Source: Bacteroidales bacterium UBA1182 (GTDB lineage Bacteria; Bacteroidota; Bacteroidia; Bacteroidales; Bacteroidaceae). From it: DNA of 17,831 nt. The stretch is from the NCBI GenBank assembly GCA_002310015.1, contig DBYQ01000006.1, forward strand, positions 1-17,831, given 5' to 3'. This document shows positions 1-7,433 of this stretch, in pieces (position 1 is the first letter of the stretch; each line of letters starts with the position of its first letter). The notes beneath the pieces were generated by a model. It was not told where the DNA came from. It made no database searches and saw only the letters and a list, made by a program, of their open reading frames with translations. The position numbers and the translations under genes are program-made.

Positions 1-99
1 CCCAGCAACTTCCTGCTCATGCACGCCATGGGCCCGAACGTTGCAGGCGTCATCGGCTCCGCCGTAGCAGCGGGAATTCTCCTCACAATGCTCGGATAA
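1..99 (+). CDS. C-terminal end of a sodium ion-translocating decarboxylase beta subunit (partial)
   Basis: The frame is open from base 1 to a TAA at 97-99 and encodes 32 residues that include NFLLMHAMGPNVAGVIGSAV and end in TMLG. This glycine/alanine-rich membrane tail is typical of the last helix of OadB/MmdB-type beta subunits, the integral membrane part of biotin-dependent decarboxylases (oxaloacetate or methylmalonyl-CoA) that couple decarboxylation to sodium export. The rest of the gene lies outside the window, so the substrate cannot be told. It runs toward panD and is followed by a strong hairpin terminator. The family call is from recognition of the tail only. Confidence 0.75.
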   Translation, partial: PSNFLLMHAMGPNVAGVIGSAVAAGILLTMLG

Positions 100-102
100 T
101 TC

Positions 103-236
103 CAATTGAAAATTGAAAATTGAAAATTGAAAATTAATACGCAGAACCTGCGTTAATTCCCGCGACATTAAAAAAGGTTCGGACTTTCTCCGAACCTTTT
201 TTATAATTTTCAATTCTCAATTTTCAATTCTCAATT
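103..236. repeat. AT-rich imperfect inverted repeat enclosing a terminator
   Basis: The left arm (about 103-136) holds four tandem copies of the 7-mer TTGAAAA (106-133). The right arm (about 205-236) is its near-exact reverse complement with two substitutions. Between them lie a small hairpin, ACGCAG-AAC-CTGCGT (139-153), and the terminator stem (170-202). The right arm touches the panD stop codon. The whole could fold as one long cruciform between the two convergent genes. Confidence 0.6.
170..202. terminator. Bidirectional intrinsic terminator between the decarboxylase gene and panD
   Basis: A perfect 14-bp stem (170-183 with 189-202) around the 5-nt loop CTTTC. The GGTTCGGA core is flanked by A6 on the left and T6 on the right, so a U-tract follows the stem in either direction. 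It lies between two convergent genes and fits as the shared terminator. Confidence 0.85.
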
Positions 237-562
237 TATGGAATTACCACGGTAGGTTTAAAGGTCTTAGCCTCCTCCGGGGTAACCTGTGCATAAGCAA
301 TGATGATAACAGTATCCCCAATTGAGACCAGCCGTGCCGCAGCCCCGTTAAGGCAGATGCACTTGGAGCCGCGCTCACCGCGGATAACATATGTAATCAG
401 GCGCGCACCGTTGGTTACATCCACAACGTGAACCTGCTCACCGTCAATGATGCCGGCTGCGTCCATCCAGTTGCCGTCAATAGTAATGCTGCCAATGTAG
501 TTTATATTGGCATCGGTCACCTTAACACGGTGCAGTTTGGATTTGAGTACAGTCAGTAACAT
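236..562 (-). CDS. panD: Aspartate 1-decarboxylase
   Basis: Pyruvoyl enzyme that decarboxylates L-aspartate to beta-alanine, the beta-alanine half of pantothenate, in the cytoplasm. The 108-residue product is of normal length. Counted from the ATG at 562, the key positions fall where the family needs them: K9, H11, Y22, the self-cleavage pair G24-S25 (in YIGSITID) that makes the pyruvoyl group from Ser25, R54, T57-Y58, and N72 with the following Gly-Ala-Ala. This numbering favours the ATG at 562 over the GTG one codon upstream. Its ATG overlaps the panC stop by one base (TGATG), so the pair is very likely translationally coupled. AAGGAG lies just two bases before the ATG, which is close for a Shine-Dalgarno sequence. 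Transcription probably ends at the hairpin at 170-202. Confidence 0.95.
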   Translation of the reverse strand: MLLTVLKSKLHRVKVTDANINYIGSITIDGNWMDAAGIIDGEQVHVVDVTNGARLITYVIRGERGSKCICLNGAAARLVSIGDTVIIIAYAQVTPEEAKTFKPTVVIP

Positions 563-1410
563 CACTCCTTGTATTTAATGTTATCAATAAGACGGACCTT
601 ACCGCAGTGAACGGTAACGCAGCCCACTATATAATCTGATGCATCCCAGTTGTCAACCGGCTGCAGTGTGCGGCCGTCAACAATCTCATAATACTCAACC
701 TCAAGCCCGTCATATGAGTTGATGGTATCAATCACATACTTGCGGGTTGAAACAAGAGTGTGATGACGTGCATAATAGCGGCTCTCAAAGAGAGTGCGTG
801 ATATATTGGCGGCAAGCTTGCGCTCAGCCTTGCTCAGCAGCATATTACGGGAGCTCAGGGCCATTCCGTCCTCCTCACGTACAATGGGACAGCCCACAAT
901 CTCAATGTTGAGTTCAAGCTGACGCACCATCTCACGTATTATGGCCAACTGCTGGAAATCCTTCTCACCAAAGTAAGCGCGGTCAGGCTCCACAGCATAG
1001 AACAGCTTGCTCACAATCTGAGCCACACCGTTAAAGTGTCCGGGACGGTTAGGACCCTCCATAACCTTGTCAAGAGGTGTGAAATCAAACGTACGGTTAT
1101 CGGGTTCCGGATACATCTCCTCCACCGACGGGGCAAAGACATACTGCGCACCCACCTTCTCAAGAAGCTTGCAGTCAGCATCCATGGTGCGCGGATAATT
1201 CATAAGGTCATTCTTATCATTGAACTGAGTGGGATTGACAAAATCACTCACCACAGTTATATCATTCTCAGCCACTGAACGGCGCACCAGCGATGCGTGT
1301 CCCTCATGAAGAGCTCCCATTGTGGGCACCAGGCCCAATGACTTGCCTAAGCCGCGTCTGGTTTTCAGAGCCTCCTTGAGTTCCTTTACTGTTGTTATTA
1401 CCTTAATCAT
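562..1410 (-). CDS. panC: Pantothenate synthetase (pantoate-beta-alanine ligase)
   Basis: ATP-dependent ligation of pantoate to beta-alanine through a pantoyl-adenylate, the last step of pantothenate synthesis; cytoplasmic. The 282-residue length is normal. Visible family motifs are VPTMGALHEGH (the nucleotidyltransferase HIGH-type motif, about residues 29-39), FVNPTQF, GPNRPGHFNGVAQIVSKLF, YFGEKDFQQL, and the EDGMALSSRN loop (about 180-189) that carries the KMSKS-like element. It is first in a panC-panD operon, with panD overlapping by one base, so the operon makes beta-alanine and then uses it. panB is not in the window. Upstream is a short intergenic region shared with the divergent GT5-like gene. 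The only ATG that fits the conserved N-terminus is at 1410. Confidence 0.96.
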   Translation of the reverse strand: MIKVITTVKELKEALKTRRGLGKSLGLVPTMGALHEGHASLVRRSVAENDITVVSDFVNPTQFNDKNDLMNYPRTMDADCKLLEKVGAQYVFAPSVEEMYPEPDNRTFDFTPLDKVMEGPNRPGHFNGVAQIVSKLFYAVEPDRAYFGEKDFQQLAIIREMVRQLELNIEIVGCPIVREEDGMALSSRNMLLSKAERKLAANISRTLFESRYYARHHTLVSTRKYVIDTINSYDGLEVEYYEIVDGRTLQPVDNWDASDYIVGCVTVHCGKVRLIDNIKYKE

Positions 1411-1430
1411 AATACGGTTGAAAAAGTCCG

Positions 1431-1437
1431 CAAAATA
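1431..1437 (-). promoter_or_regulatory. Weak candidate -7 box for panCD
   Basis: On the minus strand TATTTTG lies 20 bp before the panC ATG. It resembles the Bacteroidota -7 consensus TAnnTTTG but is one base short, so it is only a suggestion. Confidence 0.3.
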
Positions 1438-1478
1438 AGTTATTATTTATGGTATTTCAAAAGATTCCGCCAAACTGC

Positions 1479-1511
1479 TTGCCAAATTCATACTTTTTTT
1501 TTATATCTTCG
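1479..1511 (+). promoter_or_regulatory. Candidate promoter of the GT5-like/DUF4270 operon
   Basis: TTG at 1479-1481, then a 22-bp spacer that includes a run of nine T (1494-1502), then TATCTTCG (1504-1511), a one-mismatch fit to the Bacteroidota -7 box TAnnTTTG. The ATG at 1536 follows after 24 bp, a typical leader length. The T-run makes the spacing open to length change. Confidence 0.45.
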
Positions 1512-1535
1512 CATATTATTTACAAAACTCACCGT

Positions 1536-2339
1536 ATGAGCGAAAAGAAAATCCTTATCATTGCTGATCAGATTACCCCGTTTGTGGGCCAGTCTCCAAT
1601 GGCGGATTATTGCAGGCAGTTGCCTCAAAGCATCCAGGAATTGGGTAACGACATCCGTACCTTCATGCCCAAATGGGGCAATATTAACGAACGCCGCAAC
1701 CAGCTTCATGAAGTCATCCGTCTGTCAGGAATGAACCTGATCATTGATGATACCGATCATCCGCTTATCATAAAGGTTGCTTCACTCCAGTCTGCACGCA
1801 TCCAGGTCTATTTCATTGACAATGAGGATTATTTCCAGAACCGCCTTCAGGTAACTGACAAGGAGGGTGTGGAATATGAGGACAATGATGAACGCACCAT
1901 CTTCTTTGCCCGCGGCGTGCTGGAGACCGTAAAGAAGTTGCGTTGGAATCCCGATATCATACACTGTCACGGTTGGTTATCGGCCCTAATTCCGCTCTAC
2001 GTCAAGACGGCCTACAGTGAAGAGCCCGCCTTCCGTGAATCAAAGGTGGTCTATTCTCTTTATGATCAGGCTTTCAAGCAGAACTTCCACGACAATTACC
2101 CGGAGATTATCCCCACCAAGGATATGACCCTGAGTGACATAGGTTCTTTCCAGATGCCGCTTGACTACAATGCGGTCATGAAGAAAGCCATAGATTTCTC
2201 TGACGGAGTAATTTGCAATTCACCATCCGTTGACGCCACCCTGCCCGCATACGCCAAGCAGAAAGGCATACCTGTCCTGGAGGGCGATGCAAGCACTATG
2301 GAAGCCAATATCATTAATGATTTCTACGATACTATTTAA
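1536..2339 (+). CDS. Short glycogen/starch synthase-like protein (GT5 N-terminal domain only)
   Basis: The 267 residues match the N-terminal half of GT5 glycogen synthases. There is a Rossmann start (KILIIADQITPFVG), a glycogen-synthase-like stretch ending in DIIHCHGWLSALIPLYVK (about residues 145-165), and a late VICNSPSV strand. Full GT5 enzymes are about 470-550 residues with a second Rossmann domain carrying much of the ADP-glucose site. That half is absent here, and the usual KxGGL motif near the N-terminus is replaced by VGQSPMADY. Stand-alone proteins of this kind divergent from panC recur in Bacteroidales, so this looks like a stable family, not a broken gene. Catalysis is doubtful. 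The start at 1536 (MSEKK) is chosen because the upstream extension is promoter-like sequence. DUF4270 follows after 6 bp, so they are probably co-transcribed. Confidence 0.8.
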   Translation: MSEKKILIIADQITPFVGQSPMADYCRQLPQSIQELGNDIRTFMPKWGNINERRNQLHEVIRLSGMNLIIDDTDHPLIIKVASLQSARIQVYFIDNEDYFQNRLQVTDKEGVEYEDNDERTIFFARGVLETVKKLRWNPDIIHCHGWLSALIPLYVKTAYSEEPAFRESKVVYSLYDQAFKQNFHDNYPEIIPTKDMTLSDIGSFQMPLDYNAVMKKAIDFSDGVICNSPSVDATLPAYAKQKGIPVLEGDASTMEANIINDFYDTI

Positions 2340-2345
2340 TCTGCT

Positions 2346-3803
2346 ATGAATTTCAAAACGCTGGCCTACAGCCTTTTTGCAGTTCTATTTCTGATATCAT
2401 GTGACAATGACACATCCGGACTGGGAGCATCCCTTACACCAGAGAGTGATGCAATCACAGTTTCTGATGACTCCTGTTTTGCCACATCACGCACCATACT
2501 CGCTTCAGATTCACTGCTTGTAATGACATCACAGTGCAATCTGGGCCGTTTCACTGAACAGAACAGCGGAGCTACTTTTGAGGCAAGCTACCTCACTCAG
2601 TTAGGATGCATGGAGAACATGTTCCTTTCTGATTCAGTATATGGCATCGGTGACCACAAGTTCCCGGAATGGTTCAACCAGGCCGTAGCAGGCCTAAAGC
2701 CTTACTACGCTAATCTAAGGCTCTATTATTCCGGTTTCTTTGGTGATTCACTGAATCCCATTAAAATAGAGGTATTCCCTCTTGACAAAATGATTGACGC
2801 AAACACCAAATATTATCCCAACGTTGATCCCGCCCAATTCTACGATGCCTCTGCTAAGCCGTTAGCCAGCGTGACGGTATCCGGATGGAACCTTCAGGTC
2901 CCTGACAGCGTCCGCAACAAATCAACATACTATCCAAGCATAACAATCCCTCTGCCGGATTCAATTGCCAAAATAATCCTTGAATCATACTTCAATCCAG
3001 CCACAAGGCATTATTTTGCCGATGCCGCATCATTCATGGAGAACCTCATCAAGGGATTCTATGTAAAGTGTACCCAAGGTGACGGCACTATGCTGTACAT
3101 TGACCGTTCAGTACTGCAGGTAACATTCAGGCACATAGGACGTGACAAAAAGGGTAATGCTATCCTTGAATCACCTGTGGCTGAATTCTCAGGTAATAGT
3201 GAGGTGCTTCAGATAAACTGCCTTAAATGGTCATCACTTGACAGCCAACTAAACAACGACAGCTGCACATGGATAAGGAGCCCGTTTGGACTTCTTACGG
3301 AAATCACGCTGCCTGTTGACAGCATGAGAGATGATGCATATGTGCTCAACTCAGCACTTCTAAGACTCTCTACAGCCACCACCCCATCCAGCCGTTTCAA
3401 GCCGTCAGTACCCTACAGGCTGCTTCTCATCCGCAAGGACAAGGTAAAGGATTTCTTCAATAAGAACAGTGCCATTGACAATATTGAATCATTCGTGTCA
3501 ATCTACTCATCCAAATACGGAACATACACGTATAACAATATCGCCGCACTGGTTGAGAAAATCTATTCTGATAGGAAAGATTGGCTTGATGCAAACAACA
3601 TGACGCTTGAGAACGGAGGTCAGGCTGCATACGAATCAGCACGTCCGGATTGGAACAAGGTTGTTCTTATACCCGTAGTAGCACACCTGGACTCAAGAAA
3701 GAGCCCCATTAGTTACTACCTTGACATCAACATGCATCAGGTCAAGTTCATAGGCGGCAACAAACTAAAGCTCAAGATCAAGACTATCCGCTCCAAGTTC
3801 TGA
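2346..3803 (+). CDS. DUF4270 family lipoprotein
   Basis: 485 residues. It begins with a lipoprotein signal peptide whose lipobox is LISC, giving a lipidated Cys19 after MNFKTLAYSLFAVLFLIS, followed by acidic residues (DND), so it is most likely anchored in the envelope. The early GLGASLTPESD, the NLGRF.E...G..F.ASYLTQ stretch (about 68-90) and the repeated beta-strand segments fit DUF4270, a Bacteroidota family of unknown function commonly found beside the short GT5-like gene and panC. No catalytic motif is visible. It starts 6 bp after the upstream stop and is probably translated from the same transcript. A hairpin repeat follows at 3813. Confidence 0.85.
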   Translation: MNFKTLAYSLFAVLFLISCDNDTSGLGASLTPESDAITVSDDSCFATSRTILASDSLLVMTSQCNLGRFTEQNSGATFEASYLTQLGCMENMFLSDSVYGIGDHKFPEWFNQAVAGLKPYYANLRLYYSGFFGDSLNPIKIEVFPLDKMIDANTKYYPNVDPAQFYDASAKPLASVTVSGWNLQVPDSVRNKSTYYPSITIPLPDSIAKIILESYFNPATRHYFADAASFMENLIKGFYVKCTQGDGTMLYIDRSVLQVTFRHIGRDKKGNAILESPVAEFSGNSEVLQINCLKWSSLDSQLNNDSCTWIRSPFGLLTEITLPVDSMRDDAYVLNSALLRLSTATTPSSRFKPSVPYRLLLIRKDKVKDFFNKNSAIDNIESFVSIYSSKYGTYTYNNIAALVEKIYSDRKDWLDANNMTLENGGQAAYESARPDWNKVVLIPVVAHLDSRKSPISYYLDINMHQVKFIGGNKLKLKIKTIRSKF

Positions 3804-3812
3804 CTCAAGAAT

Positions 3813-3840
3813 GACACAGCAGGGACTGCTCTATTGTGTT
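3813..3840. repeat. REP-like hairpin element, copy 1
   Basis: Begins GACACAGCAGGG and ends CTATTGTGTT. An inner stem AGCAG-GGA-CTGCT (3818-3830) is perfect, and the outer ACACA pairs with TGTGT. It resembles the elements at 11162-11261, 13902-13928 and 16641-16678. It lies 10 bp after the DUF4270 stop and may serve as an RNA 3' end. Confidence 0.5.
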
Positions 3841-3854
3841 ATTTCCCCGCATTA

Positions 3855-3964
3855 TAATAAATGAGAAAAGGCTGATAGAAATATCAGCCTTCTCAGTCCT
3901 TTTCCAATAATTGAAATTTTCGATGAACCGGTTTCACAACCAATTTTCTCTCTCCTTGTTTGCA
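3855..3964 (-). ncRNA. Candidate small RNA between the DUF4270 and beta-galactosidase genes
   Basis: On the minus strand a perfect -7 box (TATCTTTG, 3976-3969) is followed after about 100 bases by an intrinsic terminator whose U-tract faces the minus strand (stem 3891-3868, then TTCTCATTT). No convincing reading frame lies between; the longest possibility is a 14-codon GTG-started frame. The inferred transcript is about 110 nt, with self-complementary stretches such as AACCGGTT and GAAAATTTC. No known RNA family is recognised. A matching -33 box is not evident. This is inferred from promoter-terminator pairing only. Confidence 0.35.
3868..3891 (-). terminator. Intrinsic terminator, best in the minus direction
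   Basis: A perfect 10-bp stem: AAGGCTGATA (3868-3877), loop GAAA, TATCAGCCTT (3882-3891). Read on the minus strand it is followed by TTCTCATTTATT, a fair U-tract. Read on the plus strand it is followed by CTCAGTCC, which is poorer, although it could still end the DUF4270 transcript. Confidence 0.65.
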
Positions 3965-3968
3965 GTGA

Positions 3969-3976
3969 CAAAGATA
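3969..3976 (-). promoter_or_regulatory. Orphan Bacteroidota -7 box
   Basis: TATCTTTG on the minus strand matches TAnnTTTG exactly. No coding start lies downstream within the 160 bp before the DUF4270 gene end, which is why a small RNA is proposed. Confidence 0.4.
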
Positions 3977-4030
3977 CGACATTATTGCTAATAATTCAGA
4001 ATAATTTTCAGATTTTAACATATAAAAATT

Positions 4031-4194
4031 AGAATCTGTTTGAAATTGTTCCGTGAAGATTATTATTGACTATTTTCACTTTTGTTTTTACCGTTTTGAA
4101 GGAATAATGGAGGTCCATTTTGACTGAAAAACGATGGAAACAGAGGGGAAAAGAGTCGGTAAGAAATTCATGGAAACAAATTTAAACAGATTCT
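4031..4194. mobile_element. MITE-like element with terminal inverted repeats
   Basis: The ends are AGAATCTGTTTGAAATT (4031-4047) and AATTTAAACAGATTCT (4179-4194), reverse complements of each other apart from one inserted G. TTA stands just outside GAATCTG at the left (4029-4031) and just outside GATTC at the right (4194-4196 region), consistent with a 3-bp target duplication. The 130 bp inside encode nothing convincing and no transposase, so it would need to be moved by an enzyme encoded elsewhere. It abuts the 3' end of the beta-galactosidase gene. The remaining bases of the 3804-4215 gap show nothing else recognisable. Confidence 0.4.
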
Positions 4195-4215
4195 TAGAAC
4201 CAACCGTTTTTGTGT

Positions 4216-7200
4216 TCATTGACTCAAGATAAAAGAGTATAACATAGGCTGATTGGCATCAATTGTGTATTTATCAAGAGTGCGGCCTCCCCAGGTGTCA
4301 ACTCCGCCTACGCCGTGCAGGTTAAGGTCTATGTTCAGATTAATGAATTCACGATGCTTGAGTTCATGCGGATGGCCTGGGGTCAGATCTTCCTCACCGT
4401 AATCCCAGGCGCGGATGCATAGCGGCTGGCAGCCTTCAACCCTGATATTTCCGTTCTTGCCTGATAACTCAAGCCATTTTACATCACAGCGGTTGCCGTT
4501 GTCCTGCGGACGGATATATTCAACGCTGTACTCGCTGAGAGGCATAGAATATTCATTCACAAAAGCAGAAAGCTTGCGGTCAGGATAGTTCTCCCACGGG
4601 CCGCGGCCGTACCACTTCACATTGTCATAGTCAGGGTTCAGGCGCATCCTCATGCCGAACTTGGGCATAAGCGGCAGCCCTGTCTTAGTGGGTTGATATA
4701 CAGCATCCACCTTTATATAACCAAAATTATTAATGGTGTATGTAAGCGAATAATCTGCACCTATGGGCAGTTCCATTGCAATAGTTGCCACAACTGCTCC
4801 GTTCTCAACATTCCAGTCAAATGATTTGAATGTACGCTCTGCGGCTGCATTCTTCCATGAACCCAGACGCCGTTCGTAATTGTTGGCGGCCTGGTTCTCA
4901 TTGACCGGTTTCCAGAAATAGGGCTCAAGCGGTGCTGCAAGCAGTTCACGGCCTTGTGCATCAGTCCAACTTATGAGTGCGCCAAGATGATTAACAACCA
5001 TACTCCCCTTCTCTGTCTCTATCTTCAATGACTGCCCTTCCTTAACGGTACCCTTTTTATTCAAGGCCGGTATCACAGTTACCCTGGGGACTGCCTGTAC
5101 CTTTGAGGTCACCATAGTGATAGTGGCAGGATATATGTATGGATTCAACTCAAACTGTTCACGAGCCACAACAAACCCCTTTGGCGCCCAGAGTTTATCT
5201 TCCTTGAGGCGGGCATATACATTCAGCAGGCGTTCACGCTCATTATCGATTGTATCAAAGGTGATTTCATACTCACTGGGGTCTGTAAAGAAATCGCGGT
5301 TTATGATATTAAGCCGGCCGTCATTAAGTTCAAACTTAAGAGGCTGATACACGTACTGCACCTCATAAAAATGCGGATGCGGAGTGCGGTCCGGTGCCAG
5401 CAGGCCGTTGGTGCAGAAGGCTCCGTCATTAGGCTGGTCACCAAAGTCACCGCCGTATGCCCAATACTCGCCCGGTTCAAGTGTGAGTTTGGCCGATGGG
5501 CGCAGCGGGCTGCCGTCAATAGGTTTGGCAATGCCTTGATCCACCCAATCCCAGATGGCGGCACCGCAAATTGATGAATCGGCATAGATCACATCCCAGT
5601 AATCCTGCAGGTTACCTACCGAGTTACCCATGGCATGAGCGTACTCACGCATTATGAACGGACGGTCAGTGATGCGGCGTGCCTCAGATGCCAGTTTGTC
5701 CGGAGTAAGATATGCGTCATCATATATGGCTGATTGACTGCGGTCCGTATCACAGAATGGCGGACGGGTTGAATCAAGAGCGACTATGGTATCATGCATG
5801 GCCTTCATGTTTTGGCCGGAACCGCCCTCATTACCAAGACTCCAGATAATGACGCTAGGATGATTCTTGTCACGCTGAACAAGACCTACGGCACGATCCA
5901 CATGAGCCTTCTTCCAATCAGGATTATCACCCATTTGTCTGTTTCTGAGGCCAAAGGCGTGACTCTCCTGATTAGCCTCATCCATCACATAAATGCCGTA
6001 ACGGTCACAGAGTTCATACAGATACTCGCGGTCAGGATAGTGGCTGGTGCGCAGGAAGTTGATATTGGCCTGCTTCATCAGGGTTATATCTGTCACGTAG
6101 GTGTCATCATCCACATATCGGCCCGTACGCGGATGGTGGTCATGACGGTTTACTCCGCGCAGTTTCACGTTCTGTCCGTTTATCTTGAAAACCTCACCCA
6201 CAATCTCAACCTTCTTTACACCTAAGTGGTAGTCAAAGTGCTCCAGTGTGTTGCCCTTCCTGTCGGCCAGTTCCACGCTGAACGGATACAGGTTTGGTTT
6301 CTCTGCCGACCAGAGTTTGGGGCTTTCGATGTTATATGTAAGCCTTATCTGCATTGTGTCGCCGGCGGGAAGGTTTTTTATCTGTCCCTGAACGGCTTTA
6401 CCGTCAATAATGAGTATTGCCTTAAGGTTCTTGGCCTTCTGCTTGCTTACATTGCAAAGAGTAATATCGGCCGTAATCTCAGCATTTGAAAAATCTGCAT
6501 TGGGGATAGCCTCTACCTTGTAATCAGCTATATGCACCAGCGGACGCACCCACAACTCCACACTGCGATATATGCCGCTCAAACGCCACATGTCCTGATC
6601 CTCCAGATAACTGCCGTCACTCCATCTATAAACCTCTACTGCAAGTTTGTTACGGCCCTCACGCATAAACCCGGTCACATCAAACTCAGCGGGTGTCATG
6701 GAGTTCTGGCTATAGCCCACCTTCTTACCGTTTATCCACACATAAAAGGCTGAATGAACACCTCCAAAGTGCAGGATAAGGTTTTTCTGTAGCATATCCT
6801 TGGTGATATCAACATAGGTTACATATGAGCCTACCGGGTCACGATGATCATACGCATACCAATTCCTGTTAGGCTCACTTGTAACACTTGGCGCATTACG
6901 ACGGAACGGATACTGAGAGTTTGTGTAGATGGGCATGCCATAACCCTGCAGCTGCCAATTGCCGGGCACTGTTATCTTATCCCAACTGCTCACGTCAAAG
7001 TCTTCAGCCTCAAAACCCACAGGACGGGAATCCGGGTCTTTTGACCAACGGAACAGCCACTGGCCGTCAAGAGAGATAATCTCCTTGCAATCCTTCTGCA
7101 AGGAAGGCAGTTGCAACGTTGCATGATACGGAAGTTTGTTTATACCAATCACAGCCGGATTCTCCCAGTCATGAATGGCCTGTGCCTGAGCGTTTAAAGA

Positions 7201-7272
7201 CATTAAAGATGCCAGTGTGATTATAACAACAGGGCTATTGAATAATCTCATAATAATACGTATTGGTTTCAT
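4216..7272 (-). CDS. Secreted GH2 beta-galactosidase (LacZ-type, five-domain)
   Basis: Hydrolyses terminal beta-galactosides. The 1018 residues follow the LacZ layout: signal peptide ending in ALNAQAQA-type sequence (about 1-31; here SLNAQAQA), sugar-binding jelly roll (about 50-240), Ig-like domain (about 245-345), TIM barrel (about 350-640), a second Ig-like domain, and the Bgal_small_N domain (about 740-1010). The acid/base Glu is E482 in WSLGNEGGSG and the nucleophile is E543 in REYAHAMGNS; SHYPD and DEANQESH are also present. The signal peptide places it in the periplasm. No SusC/SusD pair or other glycan enzymes lie nearby, so the substrate cannot be inferred from context. If the -7 box at 7277-7284 is real, the in-frame ATG at 7251 (MRLFNSP) is the better start. 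Confidence 0.93.
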   Translation of the reverse strand: MKPIRIIMRLFNSPVVIITLASLMSLNAQAQAIHDWENPAVIGINKLPYHATLQLPSLQKDCKEIISLDGQWLFRWSKDPDSRPVGFEAEDFDVSSWDKITVPGNWQLQGYGMPIYTNSQYPFRRNAPSVTSEPNRNWYAYDHRDPVGSYVTYVDITKDMLQKNLILHFGGVHSAFYVWINGKKVGYSQNSMTPAEFDVTGFMREGRNKLAVEVYRWSDGSYLEDQDMWRLSGIYRSVELWVRPLVHIADYKVEAIPNADFSNAEITADITLCNVSKQKAKNLKAILIIDGKAVQGQIKNLPAGDTMQIRLTYNIESPKLWSAEKPNLYPFSVELADRKGNTLEHFDYHLGVKKVEIVGEVFKINGQNVKLRGVNRHDHHPRTGRYVDDDTYVTDITLMKQANINFLRTSHYPDREYLYELCDRYGIYVMDEANQESHAFGLRNRQMGDNPDWKKAHVDRAVGLVQRDKNHPSVIIWSLGNEGGSGQNMKAMHDTIVALDSTRPPFCDTDRSQSAIYDDAYLTPDKLASEARRITDRPFIMREYAHAMGNSVGNLQDYWDVIYADSSICGAAIWDWVDQGIAKPIDGSPLRPSAKLTLEPGEYWAYGGDFGDQPNDGAFCTNGLLAPDRTPHPHFYEVQYVYQPLKFELNDGRLNIINRDFFTDPSEYEITFDTIDNERERLLNVYARLKEDKLWAPKGFVVAREQFELNPYIYPATITMVTSKVQAVPRVTVIPALNKKGTVKEGQSLKIETEKGSMVVNHLGALISWTDAQGRELLAAPLEPYFWKPVNENQAANNYERRLGSWKNAAAERTFKSFDWNVENGAVVATIAMELPIGADYSLTYTINNFGYIKVDAVYQPTKTGLPLMPKFGMRMRLNPDYDNVKWYGRGPWENYPDRKLSAFVNEYSMPLSEYSVEYIRPQDNGNRCDVKWLELSGKNGNIRVEGCQPLCIRAWDYGEEDLTPGHPHELKHREFINLNIDLNLHGVGGVDTWGGRTLDKYTIDANQPMLYSFILSQ

Positions 7273-7276
7273 TCTG

Positions 7277-7284
7277 CAAACATA
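7277..7284 (-). promoter_or_regulatory. -7 box of the beta-galactosidase gene
   Basis: TATGTTTG on the minus strand matches TAnnTTTG exactly. It lies 4 bp from the first ATG (7272), too close for a leader, but 25 bp from the ATG at 7251, which therefore becomes the preferred start. No good -33 box is seen at normal spacing. Confidence 0.5.
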
Positions 7285-7345
7285 ACAATTTTAATGCACA
7301 AATGGAGCGTTCAGTGTAACCTGGCCTGTCTCAATGACCTTTTGT

Positions 7346-7368
7346 GTGAATGCAACAGAATTGCAGCG
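7346..7368 (+). promoter_or_regulatory. Candidate operator, copy 1 (palindrome TGCAA-N5-TTGCA)
   Basis: A 23-bp sequence with core TGCAACAGAATTGCA (7351-7365) that is identical, in the opposite orientation, to 9789-9811. It ends 32 bp before the -7 box of the gene at 7434, roughly where an activator would bind. It also lies upstream of the divergent beta-galactosidase promoter. Confidence 0.6.
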
Positions 7369-7400
7369 CCTCTTTGTTGTTTTGACGCACTGTTCGTACT

Positions 7401-7408
7401 TACATTTG
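7401..7408 (+). promoter_or_regulatory. -7 box of the single-domain gene at 7434
   Basis: TACATTTG matches TAnnTTTG exactly. A TTG at 7377-7379 stands 21 bp upstream, within the usual spacing. The ATG follows 25 bp downstream. Confidence 0.55.
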
Positions 7409-7433
7409 CCCAGAAACAATAAATTAAACGAAA

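Noticed and set aside
106..133. CRISPR-like tandem repeats
   Set aside because: The repeats are 7 bp, without spacers, and no cas gene is present.
5794..6225. Plus-strand frame of 143 codons inside the beta-galactosidase gene
   Set aside because: It is antisense to the TIM-barrel part of an intact GH2 enzyme, with no leader or recognisable domain.
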